Position numbers and translations under genes: made by a program. From Candidatus Venteria ishoeyi (lineage in GTDB: Bacteria > Pseudomonadota > Gammaproteobacteria > Beggiatoales > Beggiatoaceae): a DNA stretch of 57,230 nt. The notes beneath the pieces are model-generated. The model did no database searches. It was not told where the DNA came from and worked only from the letters and a program-made list of their open reading frames with translations. This document shows positions 25,626-34,221 of this stretch, one piece after another; the first letter of the stretch is position 1; each line of letters begins with the position of its first letter. The stretch is from contig NZ_JAUCGJ010000030.1 in NCBI RefSeq assembly GCF_030378065.1, forward strand, positions 1 through 57,230, given 5' to 3'.

Positions 25626-26654
25626 ATGCTTTTGCATAACAGTAAAATCCAATATAAAACAGGGGTGGTTATTATCAAGAATACGATTATCAAATCTATT
25701 TTCCGCATTAGCTTATTATTTACTGTCATCCTGACAAGCATTTGGATCATAATCGCACGTCCTGTTTATACGCCGCAGACGCTACATGATGTTGAGGCAT
25801 TGGTTAATACAGCGGCATTGCAACAACATGTCATTTTTTTAACTGAAACCACAGTCCCCAGAAACAGTGAAAACCCTGAAAATTTAGCACTTGCCGCTGA
25901 CTATATTAAACAACAATTTGAGCAATCCACAGCCAGGGTTAATTTCCAAACTTACCTGGATCAGGGGCGTGAATATAAAAATATTATTGCTCACTATGGC
26001 CCGGAAACGGATGAGCGCATTGTTATTGGCGCGCATTATGATGCTTATGCGAATCTCCCCGGCGCAGATGATAACGCCAGCGGCGTGGCAGGTTTGCTTG
26101 AACTGGGTAAACTGTTAAGCGCTTTGCCATTAAAAAACCAAGTGACATTGGTAGCTTATACCCTGGAAGAACCGCCTTATTTTGCCAGCGATAAAATGGG
26201 CAGTTATGTACACGCCGCCATGCTGCAACAGCAAAATGTTAAAATAAAAATTATGATTGCGCTGGAAATGATTGGCTATTTCAGTGATGAACCTGGCAGT
26301 CAGGTTTATCCTATTCCAATGCTGAATCTGTTTTATCCTGATGCGGGTAATTTCATTGCGGTGATTGATCGCTTGCAATCCAACAAGGCGGCAGCCATCA
26401 AAGCCGCCATTAATACCTATACTGATTTGTCCGCTTACTCCATCAATGCACCGGATTACGTGCCGGGCATTGCGCTTTCCGATCACAGCAACTACTGGCT
26501 GTTTGATTATCCGGCGGTGATGGTGACAGATACCGCGCTGTATCGAAATCAGGCCTACCATACCCCCCAGGATACGCATGACAGACTGAATTATAAAAAT
26601 ATGGCAAAAGTGATTTATGGCATTTTTCAATATATCAAAACCATAGCCTCCTGA
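25626..26654 (+). CDS. Membrane-anchored or secreted M28-family aminopeptidase-like protein
   Basis: A 342-residue zinc peptidase of the M28 type. An N-terminal hydrophobic segment (about 22-45, SLLFTVILTSIWIIIA) serves as a membrane anchor or uncleaved signal. The metal-binding motifs are VIGAHYDAY (His, and Asp two residues on), GADDNASGVAGLLELGKLL (bridging Asp), EEPPYF (catalytic Glu pair) and a late LSDHSNYW (last His). These match the family's order. The first 20 residues may not be translated, as no good ribosome site precedes 25626 and a GTG at 25665 is in frame. It ends one base before jetA begins, but function suggests coincidence rather than membership of the defence operon. Confidence 0.78.
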   Translation: MLLHNSKIQYKTGVVIIKNTIIKSIFRISLLFTVILTSIWIIIARPVYTPQTLHDVEALVNTAALQQHVIFLTETTVPRNSENPENLALAADYIKQQFEQSTARVNFQTYLDQGREYKNIIAHYGPETDERIVIGAHYDAYANLPGADDNASGVAGLLELGKLLSALPLKNQVTLVAYTLEEPPYFASDKMGSYVHAAMLQQQNVKIKIMIALEMIGYFSDEPGSQVYPIPMLNLFYPDAGNFIAVIDRLQSNKAAAIKAAINTYTDLSAYSINAPDYVPGIALSDHSNYWLFDYPAVMVTDTALYRNQAYHTPQDTHDRLNYKNMAKVIYGIFQYIKTIAS

Positions 26655-26655
26655 T

Positions 26656-28125
26656 ATGCAAACCGCTAAAACCAATCTTGACTACACCAGCCTTGAGTTA
26701 TTACGCCAAACGCATCCTGCCTGGCGTTTATTATGCTCGCCTCATGCCGCACTGGTGGCAAGTTTTTTGAACCGTATTTTTATTGTGCCTAACGTGCGCA
26801 CGATGGCACAAAGTAATCTGGTGGAGTCTCTGGAAGATGAGTTATTTGCCCTGCGCGAATATCTGGGCGCGGAAGCCTTCCCCAAACTCGCCCGTGATTA
26901 TTTAAATGACTGGGCGCAACCTGAGCGGGGTTGGTTGCGCAAATTTTATAGGCAGGATTCTGATGAGCCATATTTTGACCTGACCCCAGCCACGGAAAAA
27001 GCGATTAGCTGGCTGGAAAGCCTCAGTGCACGCAGTTTTGTGGGCACGGAATCGCGTTTGCTCACCTTGTTTGAATTGCTCAAGCAAATGAGTCAAGGTA
27101 GTGAAACCGACCCGCAACTGCGAATTGCAGAATTACGCAAACGCCGTGATGAGATTGATACAGAAATCGCGCGTGTGTTAAGTGGGGATATACCGCTGCT
27201 GAATGCAACCGCCTTAAAAGATCGCTTCCAACAGTTTACCCAGCTTGCGCGTGACTTGTTAACCGATTTCCGTGAAGTGGAGCAGAATTTTCGGGTGCTG
27301 GATCGGCGGGTGCGCGAGCGCATTGCGCAATGGGATAGCGGCAAGGGCAGTTTGTTGGAACAGATTATGGGGGAGCGTGATGCAATTACCGATTCAGACC
27401 AGGGCTTGAGCTTTCGCGCGTTTTGGGATTTCCTGATGTCCAGCCAGCGCCAGGAAGAATTGTCCACGCTGTTGGAACGAGTATTGGCTTTGCCACCAGT
27501 CGCGGCACTACACCCAGATGCGCGGCTGTACCGGGTGCATTATGACTGGCTGGAAGCCGGTGAGCATACGCAACGCACGGTAGCGAATCTCAGCAAGCAA
27601 CTCAGGCGTTTTCTGGATGATCAAGCCTGGCTGGAAAACCGCCGCATTATGGATATTCTGCACGACATTGAAAAAAAAGCCCTGGCACTGCGGGATTCAG
27701 CGCCAGAAACTGAAATCATGTATATTGCAGATACCAGCGCCAGTATTAATTTACCGCTGGAGCGCCCGTTGCATACGCCCACCGCCAAACCCCGCATTGA
27801 AAATATTGCTTTAACGGCGGGAGACAGTGAAGTAGATACCAATGCCTTATTTTCCCAGGTGGTTATTGATAAAAGCCAATTAATTCATCACATTCAGCAT
27901 ATTTTGCAAGATCGCGTGCAAGTGACTTTACGCGAAACCTGCGAATTACGACCTTTGCAGCACGGGCTGGCAGAACTGGTGACTTATTTACAGCTTGGTG
28001 ATGTCGGTTTCAAAACCATGATTGATGAAACGATAACGGACACCATCATCTGGCAAAGCAGTGATAAAACTGGGCAAGCATGGGCGAAGCAAGCACAATT
28101 ACCGCGTGTCATTTTTGTAAGATGA
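26656..28125 (+). CDS. jetA: Wadjet component JetA (DUF3375)
   Basis: A 489-residue cytoplasmic protein of the DUF3375 family, the kleisin/MukF-like subunit of Wadjet type I. N-terminus YTSLELLRQTHPAWRLLCSPHAALVASFLNR is, in pieces, typical of the family; the middle is helical with long charged stretches (RIAELRKRRDEIDTEIARVL), fitting a MukF-like core that bridges the JetC ATPase heads. First of four consecutive genes on the plus strand in the order A-B-C-D, which confirms identity. Known function: the complex extrudes DNA loops and cleaves small circular plasmids. The ATG at 26656 lies two bases past the M28 stop; there is no obvious ribosome site. Confidence 0.85.
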   Translation: MQTAKTNLDYTSLELLRQTHPAWRLLCSPHAALVASFLNRIFIVPNVRTMAQSNLVESLEDELFALREYLGAEAFPKLARDYLNDWAQPERGWLRKFYRQDSDEPYFDLTPATEKAISWLESLSARSFVGTESRLLTLFELLKQMSQGSETDPQLRIAELRKRRDEIDTEIARVLSGDIPLLNATALKDRFQQFTQLARDLLTDFREVEQNFRVLDRRVRERIAQWDSGKGSLLEQIMGERDAITDSDQGLSFRAFWDFLMSSQRQEELSTLLERVLALPPVAALHPDARLYRVHYDWLEAGEHTQRTVANLSKQLRRFLDDQAWLENRRIMDILHDIEKKALALRDSAPETEIMYIADTSASINLPLERPLHTPTAKPRIENIALTAGDSEVDTNALFSQVVIDKSQLIHHIQHILQDRVQVTLRETCELRPLQHGLAELVTYLQLGDVGFKTMIDETITDTIIWQSSDKTGQAWAKQAQLPRVIFVR

Positions 28126-28187
28126 GTGCGACTATACCTTATTAATAAACCTTCTGGTGAACCTCAAAACAAAGTTGATAATATGCT

Positions 28188-28805
28188 ATGGTGACACAAG
28201 AACCGATTGCAGATAACAATGATTTTTCCCTGGTCGTCATTGCTTTACTAAAAGGCATTGTGTATCAGGAAAATGATGATAAGTTATGGCATCGCTTGAT
28301 GAATCTGCAAGCGCGGGTGCGTGATTACATCCGTGTATTGGGGCTGGAACTGGTGCTGGATGAAGCCGAAGGTTATGCGTTTTTACGCTCGCGCCCAACA
28401 ACTGAAGATGAACCGGAAAGCAAGCTGCCGCGCCTGATTACTCGGCGCGCCCTATCCTTTCCAGTGAGTTTATTGTTGGCTTTATTACGCAAGAAACTGG
28501 CAGAATTTGATGCCAGTGGTGGTGATACCCGACTGGTGCTCAGCCGCGATGATATTGCGGAATTAATACGTGTATTCCTGCCTGACAGTAGTAACGAAGC
28601 CAAATTAATTGATAAGGTCGATACCCATATCAATAAAATCATTGACCTGGGATTTTTGCGCCGCTTAAAACCCGCGACAGGCAGTACCAGCAAACAAACA
28701 AATTTTGAAGTACGGCGCATTATCAAGGCTTTTGTGGATGCACAATGGCTGGCGGAATTTGATGCGCGGCTGGAAACTTACCGGCTGCATCTTCAGGAAA
28801 AATAA
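28188..28805 (+). CDS. jetB: Wadjet component JetB (DUF4194)
   Basis: A 205-residue DUF4194 protein, the MukE/KITE-like subunit of Wadjet. It shows the usual tandem winged-helix composition: FSLVVIALLKGIVYQENDDKLWHRL in pieces near the start, RALSFPVSLLLALLRKKLAEFD in the middle, and a C-terminal helix-rich end (FEVRRIIKAFVDAQWLAEF). It lies 62 bp after jetA and 42 bp before jetC, and partners JetA at the ATPase heads in solved complexes of the family. Length is normal for the family and no defect is visible. Confidence 0.85.
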   Translation: MVTQEPIADNNDFSLVVIALLKGIVYQENDDKLWHRLMNLQARVRDYIRVLGLELVLDEAEGYAFLRSRPTTEDEPESKLPRLITRRALSFPVSLLLALLRKKLAEFDASGGDTRLVLSRDDIAELIRVFLPDSSNEAKLIDKVDTHINKIIDLGFLRRLKPATGSTSKQTNFEVRRIIKAFVDAQWLAEFDARLETYRLHLQEK

Positions 28806-28847
28806 TATTTAGAATTTTACACCCCGCAGGAGAACATTAGGCTGTTG

Positions 28848-31800
28848 ATGAATAACGCAGAAAACCTGGATTTTATAAGCAATGATGTCACTGATGACAC
28901 CCTGGCAGGCTTTCGTCTGCAACGCCTGGAAGTATTCAACTGGGGCACTTTTGATCAACAAGTCTGGACGCTGAACTTAAAGGGTAAAAACACCCTGTTG
29001 ACCGGTGATATTGGTTCCGGCAAATCCACTTTGGTGGATGCCGTCACCACCCTGTTGGTGCCAGCCCACCGCGTGGCTTATAACAAAGCCGCAGGCGCGG
29101 ATAATAAAGAACGCTCCTTGCGCTCTTATGTGCTGGGCTATTATAAATCTGAGCGCAATGAGGTCAGTGGCAGCGCCAAACCCGTACCGTTGCGTGATAA
29201 TAATGCCTATTCCGTGATTCTGGGCGTGTTCCATAATGCCGCTTACGCGCAAAACATTACTTTAGCCCAGGTTTTCTGGTTTAAAAGTGGGCAGGGGCAG
29301 CCGGAGCGTTTTTTTGTTGGCGCGGAGCAGGATTTAAGCATTGCAACGGATTTTTCCCAGTTTGGTGCTGATATCACGGGTTTGCGCAAAAAATTACGTC
29401 AGCGCAAGGCCACCATCTTTAACAGCTTTCCCCCGTATGGAGCCTGGTTTCGCCGCCGTTTTGGCATTAACAACGAACAGGCGCTGGAATTATTTCATCA
29501 AACCGTGTCCATGAAATCAGTGGGCAATCTGACGGACTTCGTGCGCAAACATATGTTGGAGCCGTTTGATGTTGCCCAGCGTATTGCCGACTTAATCACG
29601 CATTACGAAGACTTAAACCGGGCACATGAGGCGATTCAAAAAGCCAGTAGACAAATTGAACTGCTCACCCCACTGGTGGATGATTGCCAGCGTCATGAGG
29701 CACTGACGGCGCAGGTGGCGGTATTACGTAATTGCCGGGAAGCGTTGCGGGTTTATTTCGGGCAGTTAAAACAGGATCTGCTGGACAAAAAACTTACCTC
29801 AATTAATACGGAATGGCAGCGCCATAACCGCAAGGTTGAGCGTTTGCAAAGCCACTTGCATGAGCTTGAAAACCAGATGCGGGCATTGCAGCAAAATATT
29901 GCCGATAATGGCGGTGATCGTCTGGCGCAGCTTGATGAAGCAATACGCCAGAAAACCGCTACGGGCAAAAAATGTAAAGAAAAGGCTGAGCGTTATGCAA
30001 GCTTATCCAAGCTTATCGGCGAAAAACCTGCTGTGGATGAGCATGGTTTTTTGCAACAAAAGCAGTATTTTTCCGGGTTGGCAGAAACGGCGCGGGAACA
30101 GGAAGCCGATTTGCAAAATCAGCTCACGGAATACAGCATGGATTTACGCCAAGGTCGTGAAAAATATCAGGAAATTGCCAATGAAATTAAAAGCCTTAAA
30201 TCACGGCGCAGCAATATTGATACACAGCAAATCCGCTTACGCACGGCCTTATGTCAGGCACTGAATATTGCAGAAACGGATATGCCATTTGTTGGCGAGT
30301 TATTACAAGTGCATGAACAGGAACGTGACTGGGAAGGCGCGGCGGAACGCCTGTTACGGCATTTTGGCTTGTCGCTGCTGGTACCTGACAAGCTTTATCC
30401 CAAAGTGGCGCAATGGGTGGATAAAACCCACCTTAAAGGACGCCTGGTCTATTTTCGGGTGCGTCAAAGTGTTAATAATAAAATGCCGGACTTGCACCCG
30501 GACTCATTAGCGCGGAAACTTTCCATCAAGCCCGATTCACCATTTTATGACTGGCTGGCACAAAATCTGGCAGGCAGGTTTAATATCGCCTGTTGTATGA
30601 CGCAGGCGCAGTTTCGCCGCGAAGCCCGCGCCGTTACCCGCGCCGGTCAAATCAAAATGCCCGGTGGACAGCATGAAAAAGATGATCGCTATCATCTGGA
30701 TGACCGCAGTCGGTATGTGCTGGGCTGGAGCAATCAAGAAAAAATTGCTGCACTGGAAACCCGCACCAGCCTGCTGGAAGAAAAAGTAGTCAAGCTGGGT
30801 GCGTTGGTTGCAGAGATTCAAGCTCAGCAACAAACCTTAACTGAACGCCTGCATAGTCTCTCTAAATTGGAAGAATATATTGATTATCAGGAGCTGGACT
30901 GGCGAGCTATGGCGGCGGATGTCGCCCGCCTGGAAGATGAAAAGCGCGCGCTGGAAAATGCTTCCGACAGGCTGCAAAAATTGACTGAGCAATTAAAGGC
31001 AGCGGAAGCGGAAGCCGATGACACCAAGCAACAGTTAGACAAGCATAAAGACCTGCGTTCTAAAAGCGAGCAAAAGAAAATTGAGGCGCAAGACTTACGC
31101 GCGCAAATCCAGGCTTTATTGGCAGAAGCTGAGTATGAAGTTCATGCCGGATATTTTAAGCAACTGGAAAAGATGCGCGCAGAAGCCCTGCCGCAACAGT
31201 CATTGCGCGTGGAATCCTGCGATAACCGGGAACGTGACATGCGCGACTGGTTACAGCGCAAAATTGATGCAGAAGATAAAAAAACCAAAAATCTCAGTGA
31301 AAAAATTATCAAAGCAATGGTTTCTTTCAAGGCTGAATATTCGTTGGAAACCAATGAAATAGATGCCAGCCTTGCCGCAGCTTCTGAGTATCAGGCCATG
31401 CTCAACAGCTTGCAAGCGGATGATCTGCCGCGTTTTGAAGCACGTTTCAAAGAATTATTAAACGAAAATACTATTCGTGAAGTGGCTAATTTTCAGGCGC
31501 AGTTGGCAAAAGAGCGGGAAACGATTAAAGCGCGTATCAAACTGATTAACGAATCGCTGATTCAAATCGACTATAACCCCGCCCGTTATATCGTCCTGGA
31601 AGCGCAAGCAACGCCGGATGCCGATGTGCGCGATTTCCAGACGGAATTGCGTAGCTGCACCGAAGGCGCGTTGACCGGCTCGGATGACAGCCAGTATTCT
31701 GAAGCCAAATTTTTGCAGGTAAAACAGATTATTGAGCGTTTTCGCGGGCGTGAAGGTACTTCCGAGCAAGACCGCCGCTGGACCAACAAAGTCACCGACG

Positions 31801-32246
31801 TGCGCAACTGGTTTGTGTTTGCTGCCAGCGAGCGTTGGCGGGAAGATGACAGCGAGCAGGAACATTATTCCGACTCTGGCGGCAAATCCGGTGGGCAAAA
31901 GGAAAAACTGGCTTACACCATTCTGGCGGCAAGTCTGGCCTATCAATTCGGCCTGGAATGGGGCGCAGTACGCTCCCGCTCTTTCCGTTTTGTGGTGATT
32001 GACGAAGCATTTGGACGCGGCTCCGATGAGTCCGCGCAATATGGACTGACATTGTTTGAAAAGCTGAATCTGCAACTGTTAATCATCACCCCCCTGCAAA
32101 AAATTCATATTATCGAACCCTTTGTCGCCAATGTCGGTTTTGTGCATAATGAGGATGGACGCACATCCCGGTTGCGTAATATTTCAATTGAGGAATACCG
32201 TGCAGAAAAACAAAAACAAGAGGCCGCGCTGGACGCATCCATCTGA
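28848..32246 (+). CDS. jetC: Wadjet component JetC (SMC/MukB-like ATPase)
   Basis: A 1132-residue SMC-like ATPase, the motor of Wadjet. Walker A GDIGSGKST at 53-61; ABC signature region SGGKSGGQKEKLAY and Walker B FVVIDEAFGRGSDES near the C-terminus; both halves of the head are intact. Between them are two long coiled-coil arms (about 270-470 and 640-960) around a hinge-like region. The frame opens with TTG at 28845 but ATG at 28848 is the likely start, with an AGG and an upstream GCAGGAG. It ends inside the jetD coding sequence (47-bp overlap), a common arrangement that couples their translation. ATP-driven DNA loop extrusion is known for the family. Confidence 0.92.
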   Translation: MNNAENLDFISNDVTDDTLAGFRLQRLEVFNWGTFDQQVWTLNLKGKNTLLTGDIGSGKSTLVDAVTTLLVPAHRVAYNKAAGADNKERSLRSYVLGYYKSERNEVSGSAKPVPLRDNNAYSVILGVFHNAAYAQNITLAQVFWFKSGQGQPERFFVGAEQDLSIATDFSQFGADITGLRKKLRQRKATIFNSFPPYGAWFRRRFGINNEQALELFHQTVSMKSVGNLTDFVRKHMLEPFDVAQRIADLITHYEDLNRAHEAIQKASRQIELLTPLVDDCQRHEALTAQVAVLRNCREALRVYFGQLKQDLLDKKLTSINTEWQRHNRKVERLQSHLHELENQMRALQQNIADNGGDRLAQLDEAIRQKTATGKKCKEKAERYASLSKLIGEKPAVDEHGFLQQKQYFSGLAETAREQEADLQNQLTEYSMDLRQGREKYQEIANEIKSLKSRRSNIDTQQIRLRTALCQALNIAETDMPFVGELLQVHEQERDWEGAAERLLRHFGLSLLVPDKLYPKVAQWVDKTHLKGRLVYFRVRQSVNNKMPDLHPDSLARKLSIKPDSPFYDWLAQNLAGRFNIACCMTQAQFRREARAVTRAGQIKMPGGQHEKDDRYHLDDRSRYVLGWSNQEKIAALETRTSLLEEKVVKLGALVAEIQAQQQTLTERLHSLSKLEEYIDYQELDWRAMAADVARLEDEKRALENASDRLQKLTEQLKAAEAEADDTKQQLDKHKDLRSKSEQKKIEAQDLRAQIQALLAEAEYEVHAGYFKQLEKMRAEALPQQSLRVESCDNRERDMRDWLQRKIDAEDKKTKNLSEKIIKAMVSFKAEYSLETNEIDASLAAASEYQAMLNSLQADDLPRFEARFKELLNENTIREVANFQAQLAKERETIKARIKLINESLIQIDYNPARYIVLEAQATPDADVRDFQTELRSCTEGALTGSDDSQYSEAKFLQVKQIIERFRGREGTSEQDRRWTNKVTDVRNWFVFAASERWREDDSEQEHYSDSGGKSGGQKEKLAYTILAASLAYQFGLEWGAVRSRSFRFVVIDEAFGRGSDESAQYGLTLFEKLNLQLLIITPLQKIHIIEPFVANVGFVHNEDGRTSRLRNISIEEYRAEKQKQEAALDASI

Positions 32247-33462
32247 TATACGCACCCAATTGCAAAAGCAATGGCAGCGCGGGGGAATACTAAGTGCCTT
32301 GGTGATGGGTAAAAATTTATTTCCCAAACGCCTCGCCATCAAAACACCCAGCGCAACTGAAATGCTTGAGCAATTTGAACCCGTTCGCGCCTGGATTGAA
32401 GCACTGCGCACCATGCCGCATTGCCGGGTGGAAATGCGCGAGTTTAAGCACAAAAATCTGGGGAAAAATACCGTGCCCCAGGCTATTTGGTTTGATGGTC
32501 TTGAAGACCTGCTGGCATTTATCGGCAAACATGCTGAAGTTAAACGCTTTATGGCAGTCATCGAAATCACGGAAAAACAACAACCGGCCCTGCTGGCATG
32601 GCTGGCAAAAAAACCACTACGGGCGCTGGCCTTATTGGCTGACTGGTCAAAGCTCATGCAGGTATTATCCTGGATGCAAACTCACCCGCGCCCTGGCCTT
32701 TATTTAAGGCAAATCAGCATCCCTGGCATTCACACAAAATTTATTGAAATCCATCGCGGGGTGCTGGCGGAATGGCTGGATCTCACCCTGCCTGCAAACG
32801 CCATTGATTTTAATGTCTCCGGTGTCAGCCAGTTTACCCAGCGTTACGGCTTTCGTGACAAACCGCTGTTGGTACGCTTTCGCCTGCTCGATCCAAAAAT
32901 CAAGCTGCTGCCGGGAAATACCATGCAGGATATCAGCCTGGATGCCGATAGCTTTGCCGCTTTAAATCCGGCTGTGTCACAGGTTTTTATCACCGAAAAT
33001 GAAATTAATTTTCTGGCATTTCCAGCGATGAAAAGCAGCTTAATCATTTTTGGCAAAGGTTATGGTTTTGAGATGCTGCACAAAGCCCACTGGCTCAGGC
33101 AGTGCCGGATTTATTATTGGGGGGATATCGACACGCATGGCTTTGCCATTCTCAGCCAGCTTCGCAGCCATTTTCCTGAGGTAAAATCATTGCTAATGGA
33201 GCGTAAAACACTGCTGGCATTTAAGCACCACTGGGGAAAGGAAGATGACCCCACCAAACGTGAGCTATCCGGCTTAAGCGCAGCAGAACAGGGTTTATAT
33301 GATGATTTGCGCAATCATTGTTTACAAGAAAACCTGCGCCTTGAGCAGGAAAAAATTGCTTATGATTGGATAAGGGCGGTGCTTAGGAGTGAGGATAAAA
33401 TAAATACAGAAACTGGGCGCAGGATTTTTATTCATTTTCAAGGCGTGAAAACAGGCGCATAG
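32200..33462 (+). CDS. jetD: Wadjet nuclease component JetD (DUF3322/DUF2220), 3' end from a MITE
   Basis: 420 residues from a GTG at 32200 that has AGGA five bases upstream; the longer frame from 32122 lies entirely in jetC sequence. The N-terminal DUF3322 domain begins TPRW-like (RPRWTHPSDIRTQLQKQW), and the C-terminal DUF2220 domain has the Toprim-type acidic residues of topoisomerase VI-like nucleases: FITENEINFLAF (Glu) and YYWGDIDTHGFAIL (DxD). These should cleave plasmid DNA recognised by the complex. From base 33383 the frame runs into a full copy of the 164-bp element, so the last 26 residues or so (RSEDKINTETGRRIF onward) are element-derived and replace the native tail. The acidic catalytic residues are upstream and intact, so activity may persist. 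Confidence 0.87.
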   Translation: MQKNKNKRPRWTHPSDIRTQLQKQWQRGGILSALVMGKNLFPKRLAIKTPSATEMLEQFEPVRAWIEALRTMPHCRVEMREFKHKNLGKNTVPQAIWFDGLEDLLAFIGKHAEVKRFMAVIEITEKQQPALLAWLAKKPLRALALLADWSKLMQVLSWMQTHPRPGLYLRQISIPGIHTKFIEIHRGVLAEWLDLTLPANAIDFNVSGVSQFTQRYGFRDKPLLVRFRLLDPKIKLLPGNTMQDISLDADSFAALNPAVSQVFITENEINFLAFPAMKSSLIIFGKGYGFEMLHKAHWLRQCRIYYWGDIDTHGFAILSQLRSHFPEVKSLLMERKTLLAFKHHWGKEDDPTKRELSGLSAAEQGLYDDLRNHCLQENLRLEQEKIAYDWIRAVLRSEDKINTETGRRIFIHFQGVKTGA

Positions 33463-33546
33463 CAAGCTATGTAACTGTTTTCGGAACGCAGAAAATGGAG
33501 AAAAAGACCAGCCAAGTTGCTGAAGTTATAAAATTCTCACTCCTTA
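33383..33546. mobile_element. 164-bp MITE-like element, copy 3, in the 3' end of jetD
   Basis: Ends TTAGGAGTGAGGAT and ATTCTCACTCCTTA. It is the same length as copies 1 and 2 and differs by few substitutions. It interrupts jetD close to its natural end and supplies the new TAG stop at 33460-33462. Confidence 0.82.
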
Positions 33547-33600
33547 TGACGCTGTAGACTTTCAGCTATAGTTTTTCAGATAATTAATTTCTCACGGAAA

Positions 33601-33632
33601 CCTGACAGGTCTTCAAGACCTGTCAGGTTTTT
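33601..33632 (+). terminator. Terminator between jetD and the next convergent gene
   Basis: CCTGACAGGTC pairs with GACCTGTCAGG (33601-33611 and 33617-33627) across a 5-base loop, followed by TTTTT. It ends plus-strand transcription of the jet operon. For the minus-strand gene at 33649 the opposite side has only TTTCC, so it may work in one direction only. Confidence 0.8.
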
Positions 33633-33648
33633 GAAAACCTATAGTTTA

Positions 33649-34215
33649 CTATTTTGCAATGGTTTGTCTGGCTGCAACGATAAAGTGCTGGCGTTCAACT
33701 TCTCCATCAATTTCTGTGGCAACACTGAGGATCATTTTTTCAACTTCATTGAGTGTTTTGGGTTCACCTGAATCTTCCAGATAATCATTACAGGTAAATT
33801 TGGCAAAAGGGCCAATAAAGTTAGCCAATTCAGCTTCAACTGCTTTTATACATAGCGCCATGCTTCCTGTTGCAGCAGGTTTTGCAGGGGTCTTCCCCTG
33901 TTTTAGTGATTTTATTGAATCACAAAGACGTTGCAGTACTTTCTGGGTATCTGGCAGGGGTGTTTCATGGGCATTTTCAAAAATATTCTCAGCAAATTGA
34001 ACCCGTCCCCCAGTGATGTTTTCCAATTCCTGCATGGCTTCAATACTGGAATGACCCGCATCAAACTCTATTGAATGAATATTACCCTGCTGCATGGCAA
34101 CACGCACCAGGTGACCGCCATCGGCAGTAATAAATAAAGTACCAGAGCGATGTTGCTGACAGATTTCGCACAACTCTACCATGATTTCATCACGACTTAG
34201 ATGTGGATTATTCAT
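33649..34215 (-). CDS. DUF4388-like regulatory-partner protein
   Basis: A 188-residue soluble protein. The N-terminal ~85 residues (SGTLFITADGGHLVRVAMQQGNI, GHSSIEAMQEL) resemble DUF4388/PATAN-type domains found in two-component and gliding/chemotaxis-associated proteins: a beta-rich module describing how much a signal is expressed. The C-terminal half (about 120-188; FIGPFAKFTCNDYLEDSG) is an alpha-helical domain often found at the end of such proteins. It starts 6 bp after the stop of the Cache-HAMP gene upstream, so the two are co-transcribed and probably act together. The family assignment is by general resemblance; no enzymatic motif is seen. Confidence 0.55.
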   Translation of the reverse strand: MNNPHLSRDEIMVELCEICQQHRSGTLFITADGGHLVRVAMQQGNIHSIEFDAGHSSIEAMQELENITGGRVQFAENIFENAHETPLPDTQKVLQRLCDSIKSLKQGKTPAKPAATGSMALCIKAVEAELANFIGPFAKFTCNDYLEDSGEPKTLNEVEKMILSVATEIDGEVERQHFIVAARQTIAK

Positions 34216-34221
34216 GACTGA

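Noticed and set aside
32122-32199. Upstream start for jetD at 32122
   Set aside because: The extra residues are read from inside jetC in another frame and do not resemble DUF3322; the GTG at 32200 with AGGA is better placed.
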